64,000 bases of DNA, from NCBI GenBank assembly GCA_949130495.1, contig CASBWL010000040.1, positions 3,772,674 to 3,836,673 on the forward strand, given 5' to 3'. Every line of letters begins with the position of its first letter. The first letter of the stretch is position 1. Below are positions 48,144 to 58,980 of this stretch, piece by piece. Origin of the DNA: Sambucus nigra. Its lineage: Eukaryota; Streptophyta; Magnoliopsida; Dipsacales; Adoxaceae. The notes under the pieces were generated by a model, which saw nothing but the letters and a program-made list of their open reading frames with translations, was not told the origin of the DNA and did no database searches. The translations under genes and the position numbers were made by a program.

Positions 48144-49202
48144 GTCAGAAGAGTCATTTTCTAAAATATTTGAAGATTCTTCCTCTATAGTTAATTCACC
48201 AGTCTTGCTTTCTACAGTAGTGTCACTAACAATTACATTTATGGATTCCATTAAGGTTTTAGTGCGAAGATTATACACTCGATAAGCTCTACTGTTAGGC
48301 GCGTATCCTAAAAATATGGCTTTATCTCCTCGGCTCTCAAATTTAGATAAGTGTTCCCTATCTTTGCATACATAGCAGGTACTACCAAAGGTTCTAAGAT
48401 ACTTAAGGTTAGGCTTTTTATTGTACCAAAGTTCGTAAGGGGTTTGTTTGGAATTCTTTCTAAGATAGACCCTATTAATGATGTGACATGCAGTACGAAT
48501 AGATTTTACCCAAAAGTATTTAGGTAAATTCTTGGCATGTTGCATGACACGTGCCATCTCTTGTAGGGTATGATTCTTTCTCTCGGCGATTCCATTTTGT
48601 TGAGGAGTTTTAGGAGCACTGAACTCGTGTTTGTAACCATTATAGTCACAGTATTCTATAATACCAGTATCTTTGAATTCACCACCTCTATCACTACGGA
48701 TTCTGTTTACTTGAGTGTCTTTTTTATTTTCAATCCTAAGAAGAATTTTTAGGAAGGTTTGAAAAGTGTCAGACTTTTGTTTTAAAAAGGCTACCCAAGT
48801 AAATTTGGTTAAATCATCAACCATAACTAAGATATAACTGTGTCCACAAAGGCTAACAGTTTGGGAGGGACCCATTAGTTCCATATGGATGAGTTCTAAG
48901 GGATTAGAGGTGAGGATATCTTTGACTTTCTTATGATGTGCCTTAACAATTTTACCTTCCTGACAGGAACCACAGACAATATTATGAATGGGTTTAATTT
49001 TTCGAATTCCTCTTACTATGTCATGAGTAGACAATTTACTAAGATTATCGTAATTTATGTGACCCATTTTGTTATGCCATATCTCGTTGTCATCCATTCT
49101 GGCAACATTACAAATTTCATAATTTTTCTTGACAGTGTAATAATTGTCAGGAGTTCTGAAACCAGTAATTATGCATTCACCTTTTTCATTTAAATTTTGC
49201 AA
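48144..49202 (-). pseudogene. Copia integrase
   Basis: This minus-strand frame contains the GAG-pre-integrase zinc site (IWHNKMGHINYDNLSKL, then CGSC). The catalytic core follows: LIHMELMGP, RIRSDRGGEF, APKTPQQNGIAERKNHTLQ, and then the C-terminal SIRE segment (YELWYNKKPNLKYLRTFGS, IFLGYAPNSRAYRVYNL). In the DDE triad the first Asp reads Glu (HME instead of HMD), while the second Asp and the Glu remain. The frame runs without a stop into the foreign LTR fragment at 48143, giving an artificial tail. It is joined upstream to the protease through a frameshift near 49195. Confidence 0.9.
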
Positions 49203-49490
49203 TTGTTCTTTGAAAAGGTAACAGTATTGTCTGAGTCACAAAATTGCAAAATACTAAGTAAATTAGCCTTTAGACCTTTAACTAAGAGGACATTTTCAAG
49301 AACAGGAAGTCCATCCTCTTGGAGAGTTCCTTTGCCTATGATTTGAGATGAAACTCCATCACCAAAAATAACATTACCACCAGCAAATCTGGTTTTGTTT
49401 AAAAGTTTAGATTCATCTCCAGTCATGTGCTTAGAACATCCAGAGTCTAAATATCAACCAGATGATGTGTGTTCAGCTTTTAAAGCAGTA
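49190..49490 (-). pseudogene. Copia protease
   Basis: On the minus strand the active-site motif reads YLDSGCSKHMTGDESKLLN, with catalytic Asp present. It is preceded by a TGA where copia elements have Trp. NVIFGDGVSSQIIGKG and ENVLLVKGLKANLLSILQFCD follow. The in-frame stop and the frameshift into integrase break the polyprotein. Confidence 0.85.
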
Positions 49491-51990
49491 ACAACAATAT
49501 TAGACTTCATCTGAGGTAATGGATCATCTTTTCTAACCCAAATTTCTCTAGTTTTCATCTTGCGCTTATTAGCTCTCAATTGATAAAATTTGCGAGCATC
49601 AGATTTTTGCCGAAAAACATTTTGCGCATGATTTTGAATTTTGTGAAAGACTTGAGCATTTGGTTTAGGAAAGTGATTAGGATTCCTTCTAGCAAAAATG
49701 TTCTTTTAGGTTTAGTCCTTCTCTTTCTATAGTTAGAGTTTTTATCTGGCTGTCTAGGAAGTATGTAATTGTTTCGACTCCTCCTAGAATAGTTAAAGTT
49801 CTGGTAGGTATGAGGATTATATATAGGTTTAACCAGTCTCCTCGCATAGCAACCGTCGAAAGAGTGTATGTATATGTCACAGTAGGAGCAATAAAGATTG
49901 CTCAGGATGGGGGTCTCCTTAGGAAAGTCTCTAAACAAAGGTTTTAAAAGGTTTTGAGGCTGAACTTTATCCCTAGGTAGTACAGGTTTGAATGTAGGCT
50001 CACTCTTTCTGATAAAGGGGCAGACGTATTTAGCCTTAGGTGAACTTTAAAGCTTAGAGCAACTTGATTCTCCAATGTTAGTGCTTTGATGTTTTAAATC
50101 AAACTCAGTTTTTAGAGAATGAAAGTCCGGGCATGTTTCAATAGGTCTTTTGCCTCTTGACACAAATTTTATAGGTTCAAAAGATTTAGTTTGTGTCTTC
50201 AAATTGGGGCAAAACCCTATACCAGTTCGATCATCAGAGTTGGTTTTAGATTCAGCAACAAATTCATCAAAACATTTAGAATTATTTTCAAATTTTGTAA
50301 AATTTTTGAAAACAGTTGCTGTCTTTTCTTTGGTTTGTTCCAATTCTAACAATGTCCCTTTGTACCTTTTCTCCATAATTTCATTAGTTTCAGTCAAATT
50401 TTTCAGTTTTTCATCAAAAACTTTAATTTCACTTTCACGAGTTAAGCATTGGATAGTATACTCTTCAGCATTCAGTTTGACCATCAGGCTTAGATCTTCC
50501 AGCTTTTTGGTAAGATCTTTCACAACTTTTTCTAGTCTAGCACTTTTCTTGAGAGTTTTAGTGTAAAGTGTGTGAATGTCTGGGAGGTCTTCATTGTCCG
50601 AGTCACTAAGTGTAGTGTGTGAAGTGACCCCTAAGGCTTCATTCTTAGAACTCACACACCCATTGACATTGTCATTTTTGCGTTCCCTTTGACTCACACA
50701 CCCCGAGGTAGAACATGCAATATTTTCAGTAATCAAAGCATCTAAACCAGTAATAACCATATTCGAAGTATCAGTCACAGGATTATTCAGTTCATCCTCA
50801 TTAACAAACATAGGCATGTCATCATTATAAATAATCTTTGCAAAGAATGACATACAAGGATCAAAAACCTCTGATGACTCAGGTCCCTCATTTTCAGAGT
50901 CACTTGAATCATCCCAAGTTTTGCAAATATTAGCCCCATTATGTTTGTTTTGAGTGTTCAAGTTAACTCTACAGTCTTGAGTAATGTGTCCCAGTTTACC
51001 ACATCTATAGCATTCAGTCTTCTTAAGGTCTCTATTAGGTCTGATATGAGAGTCCTTATGGTTTTTGTCATGGTTTTTCTCATGAGGTCTGTGACTTGAG
51101 GGAATTGGATAATTTGATTTGCCTTGTTTATTTGCCACTTTGTTTCTAAACTTAATGATTTTCTTGAACTGTTTTGACATTAAGGCAATCTGATTGTCCA
51201 AACTCTCTATATCGCAGTCCTCATCAGATTCATCATTGGAAGTATTAAACTCAGGCTTTATCAATTTAGAAGAGAATCTTTGATTGGAACTAGTCTGTTT
51301 CTTATGTGATTGTGTCAATTGTTTCTTAAATTCCAGTTCCTTTTCCACAGTTCTTAACTTACTACTGAGTAGTTCAGGAGTGAGATTAACACCACACATT
51401 TCCTCAATAGCATATCTTTTGTTATCAAACTTCTGTGGTAATGATCTCAGAATTTTAGATACAATTTCTTATCTACCATAGGTTATCCCATTAGCATGCA
51501 GTTTAGTGTCAATATCAGTCAGGTTCTTATAGAAGTCATCAAATGATTCAGTCTCAGACATAATTAAGGAGTTATACTGCTAGATAAGCATTTGGGTTTT
51601 GGCAGCCTTAACTCTAGTGTCTCCTTCATGAGCAGTGACTAGGATGTCCCAAGCTTCCTTAGAAGTGGTACAGGATGAGATTCTTTTGAACTCATGTTCA
51701 TTTATGGACATAAATATGGCATTCTTTCCTTTATTATTATTTCGAGAAACTTATTTCTCTTCTTGAGTGAACTCACTTAAAGCTTTCTTAACCCTCTCAT
51801 TACTTCCTTCGTTGGTTGGTTTAGTAGGAAAAGTAAAACCATTTTCAACAATATCGCAGACATCATCTCCCAGAGTTCCTTGAATGAAAGAAATCATCCT
51901 TACTTTCAAGTACGCAAAATTGGTTCCATCAAAGATTGGAGGTCTGGTTAAGTTACTAAATCTTTCATTTTTCTCGTCCATATTTGATTT
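49491..51990 (-). pseudogene. Copia gag, SIRE-type, broken into three frames
   Basis: The start (51981 to 51751) reads LTRPPIFDGTNFAYLKVRM; stops and frameshifts follow to about 51400. The largest part (51399 to 50047, 450 codons) begins NLTPELLSSKLRTVEKELEF. It has a basic linker, the zinc knuckle CYRCGKLGHITQDC, an acidic stretch and a coiled coil, and ends GESSCSKL. A third part (49938 to 49576) keeps a second, partly lost knuckle (CSYCDIYIHSFDGC). The arrangement matches the intact gag at 5702-7660: core, knuckle, coiled coil, second knuckle. Confidence 0.88.
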
Positions 51991-52040
51991 TCAGAAAACA
52001 ATTTCAGAAACACAGGATCTTTTAAAAGCAGTTAAACCAA

Positions 52041-52052
52041 GCTCTGATACCA
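52041..52052 (-). other. Primer-binding site of the minus-strand copia element
   Basis: The minus strand reads TGGTATCAGAGC, followed by TTGG, two bases from the LTR boundary at 52055. Confidence 0.88.
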
Positions 52053-52054
52053 AT

Positions 52055-54003
52055 TGAAAAATGCGTTACTAAAGCCGTTTATGAAAATAAACTATTAAAG
52101 TAACTCCGAGTTGTTTTTTGAATAAACTCTTTTCTTAAATCAAAATATTTGAACACAAGATGTGTTTAACAAAAGTATGTACGAGATCTATTCAAGATTT
52201 AAGTAGTGAGTTTAAAAGATAGTTTAAACAAGTTTTAGACACAGCACAACCAAGAATGAGGTGAGAAAATGTAGAAAGATTCTGTTCACAATTTTTTTAC
52301 GTGGTAAAACCTCACCAATTGAGGAAACATCCACGACTCCCTCTACGGAGTAAAAAGAAAAATCCACTAAAACAAATTTATGAGTTACAAGCTATTTAAC
52401 TAACATGCAAACAACTCAGACCTATATAAGTGTAGGAATGTACCCTCTGGCGTCCTTATAACTTTTCTGCAGTTCTAATTGTAGCTGTAGTTCTCTCAGT
52501 TTGTCAACTCCTTATTTGTTCCATCACTTTACGTCGACTTATGTTCATAGGATCTTATTACCAACACTTTTCGTGTTGTAGGGTGAAAGTGTTTGTGAAG
52601 GTGCTTTCTAACACATGCATGCACACACACACACTTATTAAGTACAAACAGTCCTAAAAAATTACAGTTACACTATATGCTGTGATCTTTTATTTTCTTT
52701 CTTTCTTACAAAACTTTGAACCTTTTTGACCTTTTAATATATCCCAGAATCCACGGATATCTTGCTTCGAAATCAGTCAAGATCTTAATCAATCTCAGTT
52801 TTGAAAAGATTTTCGAGATTGAAAACCTCCAAGTGAGATTCCAAACTAGGTCAAAGGTTTAGTTTTACAAGAACAAGAAACATAAAGCATTTATTATTGA
52901 TCTCAAGGTAAGAAAACATTTTAGGTAAAATAATCAACAATATATTTCTCAAGATGAGAAATAAAATGAAACTAAGTGTAATGTAACATGAAAACTCAGA
53001 TCTGAAATTTCTGTGGAATCAGAAACTAGATCTGGGTAAAAGTCTAAGTTGGAAATAAGATCTCACGAACACAAGGTTACAGCAACCAAGATAACTCAAC
53101 TCAAACTTTCAAACACTCAAGAAACACTCAGGATGGTGTTCTTGGTTATGGTGATTTGAAGATGTGTTTGGGTTAGGTTTGAAGAGGATTTGGACGAAGT
53201 TAGGGTTTCTAACTTTCTTCTCTCTCTTCTGTCTTCTCTCTCTATTCTCTCAAAAGAATGCAAATGGCAAAAGTCTTCGAAGTCTGAGGGAAGGGGGTGA
53301 GAGGAGAAGGTTCGAGATATCAGATCTAAACCATGGGCTGAGATCGAGTCAATATAATTTGACTTGAATCCAATGGCTCACACAAGGCGGTGGTTAAACG
53401 AGCGCTAATTGGCTTAAAAGGTTACACTGGGATTCTCCAATGCGACATGCAAATGATTGATAAGAAATTATCCAAGGGCTGCTAACACACGCGTCTAATG
53501 TCTTAGTAAAGAAACACACTTGCAACCAATCAGAAGGCAACAAGTGTTGGTCAGTTAAGGGATGTAAAACGCGCGTCCAAAGTAATTACAAAGTAAACCC
53601 TGAAGTCTTTGCCGCTTTTGGATTCTACCCAAGGTAACATTAGGCCACAAAACACAACAAATAATATTTGGAGATTGACCCCAAAAACTTTTAAATCAAG
53701 TTTTAATTATTAAAAATGTTTAAAAAATCCCAAAAAAAAATTATTAAAAAACAAACTTAGGGATTTAAACATACTCAACACTTGTACACACATTATAATG
53801 CAATATGACATGCATGAAATGAATTCTAAGTGTGTTAGTATTAGCAATAGTCTCTTGATCATTACAAGATGGAGAGATGAAGAAGCAAACCAATCTCTGA
53901 GGCTCTTTGGTTTCTAGGTTGGACACAATTTTATCACAATTTCCAAACTAGATGAGCACTTATACAGTATAGACTCAAGTGAGTCAAAAGTATAAGGGCT
54001 TTA
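52055..54003 (-). repeat. 5' LTR of the minus-strand copia element
   Basis: This 1949-bp copy of 40094-42047 has scattered substitutions and small indels (for example near 53295 and 53715). Its last three plus-strand bases are TTA instead of TCA. Confidence 0.9.
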
Positions 54004-55560
54004 AGAGATGCCCATAAGAGAGCAACTACCACCTATAACATTGACACACCTGACCCTAGAGATGAAACAAAGTTAAAGAAAGAAGAGGCCGCGAAAGAGG
54101 TAGAATCCATTGTCCTCATTGAGGATGAACAGGAAAAAACTGTCCAGGACGACAAAGCCTTAAAAGCAGAAGTCAAGGAAGAGTTGTTAAACTTATTGAG
54201 GAAGAGGCAGAGTGTCTTTGCTTGGAGTCACGCAGACATGCCTAGCATCAACCCTGAGGTTATATGTCACAAACTCAACGTGACTAAGGATGCTAAGCCA
54301 ATCAAACAAAGACGAAGATTTTATTCCAGGGAGAAGTACGATGTCATTCGGGAAGAGGTTAAAAAATTAGAAGAGGCTGAGTTTATTAGGGAAGTCATAT
54401 ATTTGGAGTGGCTATCGAACACAGTCATTGTGCCTAAAGATAATGGAAAATCGAGAATGTGTGTAGATTTTACTGACCTGAATAAGTCTTGCCCAGGAGA
54501 CAGCTATCCCTAATCTCGAATAGATCAGATGGTAGATGCTACTGCAGGGCATGAGCTCATGAGATTCATGGATGCGCATTTAGGCTACAATCATACTTTC
54601 ATGGTTGTCGAAGACTCAGAGAAGACAACCTTCGTTACCGACAAAGGGACACATTGCTATAAGGTGATGGCCTTCGGTTTGAAAAATGTGGGTGCAACGT
54701 ATTAACATCTTATGAATAAGATGTTCGAAGACCAAATAGGTAAGACTATGGAGGTTTATGTAGACGATATGTTGACGAATAGCTTAAAGGCCTGCACTCA
54801 TGTGGCAGACCTGGAAAAGACCTTCGATACCATGGACCTATACAGGATGACACTCAACCCAACGAAGTGTGTCTTCAGGGTAGGAGTTGGGAAGTTTCTT
54901 GGATTCATCGTCAATCAAAGAGGAATAGAAACGAACCCTGTGAAAATTAAGGCTCTGCTTGACATGAAGACACAAAAGAGCATCAGGGATGTTAAAAGAC
55001 TCAATGGAAGAGTGGCCGCACTCAACCGATTTGTTTCCAAAGTGATGAAAAACTGCCTTCCTTTCTTTATGGTTCTCAGAAAGGCCTTCGAATGGGACGA
55101 AGAGTGTGACGAGGCTTTTAACCAACTCATGTCCTACCTCAGGTCTCCCTTGCTCTTATCTCGGCCCATAGTGGGAGAGAAGTTGTATGTCTATCTAGCA
55201 GTCTCAAAATCAGCTATAAGTGCAACCATAGTATGGGAAGACGTTGGGATGCAAAGGCCTGTGTCCTTTAACAGTAAGGCCCTGCAGGGGTCTGAACAAA
55301 ATTATCCTCAGATGGAAAAATTGGCCTACTCTTTGATACATGCTTCGAGGAAGATGAAGCCCTACTTTCAAGCCCATTCCATGGTTATCCTCACCGACTC
55401 CCCACTAAGACAGGTCCCCCATAAACCTGAGAATTCGGGTAGATTGATGACCTGGGCCATTGAGTTGGGGGAGTATGACCTTACTTATCAGCCTAGGGTG
55501 TCCATCAAAGGGCAGGTGCTTGCAGACATCATTGTTGAGTTCACATGAGAAGATACCGAG
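54004..55560 (+). pseudogene. Retand-like reverse transcriptase and RNase H
   Basis: Pol resumes after the copia insertion. The RT region opens with FAWSHADMPSINPEVICHKL and shows IREEVKKLEEAEFIREV, WLSNTVIVPKDNGKSRMCVD, FTDLNKSCPGDSYP, then a stop at 54511. It continues in the same frame with RFMDAHLGYNH (catalytic Asp present), a stop near 54703, and MEVYVDDMLTNSLKA (YVDD present). KFLGFIVNQRGIE, LNGRVAALNRFVSK and FEWDEECDEAFNQL lead into the Ty3-type RNase H: VYLAVSKSAISATIV, KALQGSEQNYPQMEKLAYSL, GRLMTWAIELGEYDLTYQPR. It ends at 55548. The in-frame stops indicate decay, while the RT active-site residues survive. Confidence 0.92.
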
Positions 55561-55689
55561 GTTGAGAATAACTTAGGGGCTACATAGGGGTCAAACATAA
55601 ACGTCTTTCGAGATCCAGAAGAGGTTGTATCCCAGGGGACCAAAAAAGGGAATATCTGAGAATGAGGAAGATCGATACCTCTTCAAGTA

Positions 55690-56110
55690 AGGAATCATGT
55701 CAGAAGGGGGCTTCTCATCAGATAAAGACATCTAGAACCTCTTTGTTGATGGGTCTTCTTATGACAGTGGAAGCGGTGCAAGGGTGATACTTTCAGCTCT
55801 GGATGGTACTAACATTGAATACGCCTTGAGGTTTGACTTCAAAGCATCAAATAATGTGTCACAATATGAGGACATGATAATAGGTCTCTCATTGGCAAAG
55901 ACTCTGGGAGTAAGATGACTTCTACTTCATAGTGACTGAAGATTAGTTGTTAATCAAGTGTTGGGGGTTTATGAGGCAAAGGATGAAAGGATGACTAAAT
56001 ACCTGAAGAGGGTGAGAATGATATTAGAATGTTTCGAAGAGGCAAAAATGAAGAGAGTACCTCAGAAAAATAATAGCCACCCAGATGCATTAGCAAGGTT
56101 GGCTTCTACA
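55690..56110 (+). pseudogene. Second, archaeal-type RNase H (aRNH)
   Basis: After the Ty3 RNase H a new domain starts LFVDGSSYDSGSGARVILSA, with DFKASNNVSQYEDMIIGLSL, then LLLHSD with stops on both sides, VNQVLGVYEAKDERMTKYL and NSHPDALARLAS. The two-RNase-H layout is diagnostic of the Tat lineage. Stops near 55917 and 55938 and the loss of a Glu in the usual AEYEA segment (here SQYED) suggest decay. Confidence 0.85.
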
Positions 56111-57373
56111 ACAAAGATAAACATAAGAAGGACAGTTCCAGTCGAGGTTTTGCTGAAGGCGACCATTAAAGAAGAAGAGGTTAGTAACCCTTGCCTCAAT
56201 TTGAACCTAGGGGACTCATGGATGGACCCCCTTATTAGATATATTAGAGAAGGAGAGCTGCAGGAATCAAAACTAGAAAGGAGGAAATTAAGATACAGAG
56301 TTGCGAAGTTCTCTATTGTAGGAGACGTCCTATATAATAAGGGACTTCTATTACCTCTCCTTAGATGTGTTCTTCCCACAGAAGTTCCTCACGTCTTTTA
56401 GGATGTGCATGAGGGTTCTTGCTCCAGTCACATAGGAGGAAGACCTCTGGCCAAGAGGATTATTACGCAAGGGTACTGGTGGCCAACCTTGGCCAAAGAT
56501 GTTGCAGCTTACGTAAAGAGGTGCGATAAATTTCAAAGATTTTCCACTATTCCTCATCAACCTCATCAGCATATGACGTCAATTAGTTCCCCTTGGCCAT
56601 TCACAGTATGGGGAATTAAGTTAGTGGGACCAGTGCCAAGAGCTATAAATAGTTACCGATTTTTGATAGTTTCCATTGATTACTTCTCAAAGTGGGTAGA
56701 GGTAGAGCCGATGATAACAATTACAGAATATAAGACCTTCCAATTTATTTGGAGGAACATCATATGCAGAAATGACCTCCCAAACACTCTCATCTCTGAC
56801 AATGGAACCCAGTTCAAGAACTCTTCCTTAGAGAAATATTGTGAAAGAGTTGGGATAAAATAGTTTTTCTCTTCTCCTGGTCGACCTCGTCAAGAAGAGG
56901 TTAGAAGAAGATAAGGGAAGATGGACTGAAGTGGTTTATGTTGTGTTATGGGACTACAAAACACGAGAAGGACACTGATAGGAAAAAACCCATTCATGCT
57001 AGCACATGGCCCAGAGGTCGTCATACCAACAGAAGTGGGACTCCCTACTCATAGCGTTCAGACCTATGACCCTAATGAGAATGGGGAGGAGAGAAGACTC
57101 GACCTAGATCTGATTAAAGAGAGAAGGGAAGACACAAAAATTAGGCACGCAACTTACCAGCAGAGAAAAACAAAGTTCTACAATCAAAGGGTAAAATTAA
57201 GACCTATAGTCGTGGGAGACCTAGTACTGAAGAAGACGTTGCAAAAAATAAACAAGCTTCACCCAAATTGGCATGGTCCTTACAAAGTAATTGAGGACGT
57301 TGTACCCAAAACCTACTGGCTAGAAAACCTCGAGGGGGAACCTTTTCCAATCCTTGGAATGCTGGTCATCTAA
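56111..57373 (+). pseudogene. Retand-like integrase, catalytically dead
   Basis: The N-terminal zinc site reads HEGSCSSHIGG, then CDKFQRF; the last Cys is Phe. The core has WGIKLVGPVP, where the first catalytic Asp (WGID) is Lys, and LISDNGTQFKNSS with the second Asp. After FFSSPGRP a deletion removes the segment that holds the catalytic Glu, followed by frameshifts (KKRLEEDKGRWTEVV). The C-terminal part (56948-57373) has NPFMLAHGPEVVIPTEVG and LHPNWHGPYKVIEDV. In-frame stops lie at 56399 and 56861. Confidence 0.9.
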
Positions 57374-57503
57374 AAAAGTATTGCATATGATGTTACAAGA
57401 GCTTTCATGTAAATGTATCAAGTTATGAAGAGATTATTAATGAGAAGATTAGTTCCAATATCACTTCTTGATTCATTATGCTCTAATGATAGAACTTATG
57501 GGG
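57374..57503 (+). other. Short spacer after integrase
   Basis: This is 130 bp of non-coding AT-rich sequence between the pol stop and the tandem repeat. I see no feature in it. Confidence 0.6.
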
Positions 57504-58665
57504 ATGACATCCTATGTGTTAAACTCAGACCATATAGCATCATAATTTGGTGACAAGGTCCTCAAGTAAGACATCATATTTGAATGACCTCAGACCCTTA
57601 ACATCATTAATTTGGTGAAAATTATTTCTGACGATAACATCTTAATCGATGACCTCAAACCCTATAGCATCATTATGTCGTGACAAGGTCTATGGTAAGA
57701 CATCATACTTGGATGACCTCAGATGCTTAACATCATTAATTTTGTGAAAATTATTTATGGGGATAACATCTTAGTTGATGACTTCATACCTTATAACATC
57801 ATAATTTTGTGACAAGGTCTGAGGTAAGACATCATACTTGGATGACCTCAGACCCTTAACGTCATTAATTTGGTGAAAATTATTTATGGGGATAACATCT
57901 TAGTTGATGACCTCAGACCCTATAACATGATAATTTGGTGACAAGGTATGAGGTAAGACATCATACTTGGATGACCTCAAACCCTTAACATCATTAATTT
58001 GGTGAAAATGATTTATGGTCATAACATCTTAGTCGATGACCTCAGACCCTATATCATCATAATGTGGTGGCAAGGTCTGAGGTAAGACATCATACATGGA
58101 TGACCTCGGACCCTTAACATCATTAATTTGGTGAAAATTATTTATGGGGATAACATCTTAGTTGGTGACCTCAGGCTCTATAACATCATAATGTGGTGAC
58201 AAGGTCAGAGGTAAGACATCATACTTAGATGACCTCAGACCCTTAACATCATTAATTTGGTGAAAATTATTTATGGGTATAACATCTTAGTTGATGACCT
58301 CGGACCCTATAACATCATAATTTGGTGACTAGGTCTAAGGTTAGACAACATAATTGGATGACCTCAGACCTTTGACATCATTTATTTGGTAAAAATTATT
58401 TATGGGGATAACATCTTAGTTGATGAACTCAGACCCTATAAGATCATAATTTGGTGAAAAGGTCTTAGGTAAGACATCATACTTGGATGACCTGAGACCT
58501 TTAACATCATTAATTTGGTGAAATTTATTTAGGATGATAACATCTTAGTTAATGACCTCAAACCTTATAACATCATAATTTGGTGACAATGTCTGAGGTA
58601 TGACATCATGCTTGGATGACCTCAGACCTTAGACACCATTCATTCGGTTTACAAAGATATCATTG
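57504..58665. repeat. 129-bp tandem repeat, nine units
   Basis: The landmark GATAACATCTTA (or a variant) begins at 57504, 57633, 57762, 57891, 58020, 58149, 58278, 58407 and 58536, always exactly 129 bp apart. Each unit is two related halves of about 65 bp: TGACCTCAGACCCTATAACATCATAATTTGGTG-like and TGACCTCAGACCCTTAACATCATTAATTTGGTG-like. Tandem repeats in the 3' untranslated region are known in Retand and other Tat elements and can seed satellite DNA. Confidence 0.95.
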
Positions 58666-58980
58666 AACTGAGACTTCAGACCTGAACACACATTGCTTGG
58701 CAAAGAAAATCATTCAATAAACAATTCAGCAAGTGAAGGAATAAAACCCTCCTCAGAGGTTAACATAGATTAAAGTTGGGAGTTAAAAAATGCAAAATAC
58801 AAAGTAACAAAGGTTGTTAAAGGTTACAAATATTCAAAGAAATTAAAATTTATAAAAGCTTCACGAGGGTGCCTACTTCCACCCCATCGTCTTGATCACC
58901 AACATCTTCAGTCATGGTGTCACCTTGGGGGCAGTCTCGGTAAGAGCAACACCTCCTTCCTCCTCAACCTTCTGTAGGTA
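58666..58980 (+). other. Spacer between repeat and antisense gene
   Basis: This is AT-rich sequence with no recognised feature. It includes the 3' side of the antisense gene and may hold its transcript end. Confidence 0.5.

Larger units (their letters stand above)
40094..54003 (-). mobile_element. SIRE-type Ty1/copia element, minus strand, with an insertion
   Basis: The LTRs are at 40094-42047 and 52055-54003. The TSDs TGAGA (40089-40093) and AGAGA (54004-54008) differ at one base. The minus-strand PBS TGGTATCAGAGC is at 52052-52041. The PPT (minus AAATGGGGAGAT) abuts 42047. Genes read on the minus strand in copia order: gag, protease, integrase, RT, RNase H. Without the 4.1-kb insertion at 44024-48143 it is about 9.8 kb, the usual SIRE size. 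Stops, frameshifts and catalytic changes make it non-autonomous now. Confidence 0.92.

Noticed and set aside
57504..58665. CRISPR-like array
   Set aside because: Units are directly adjacent with no unique spacers, lie in a plant retroelement 3' region, and the period is 129 bp.
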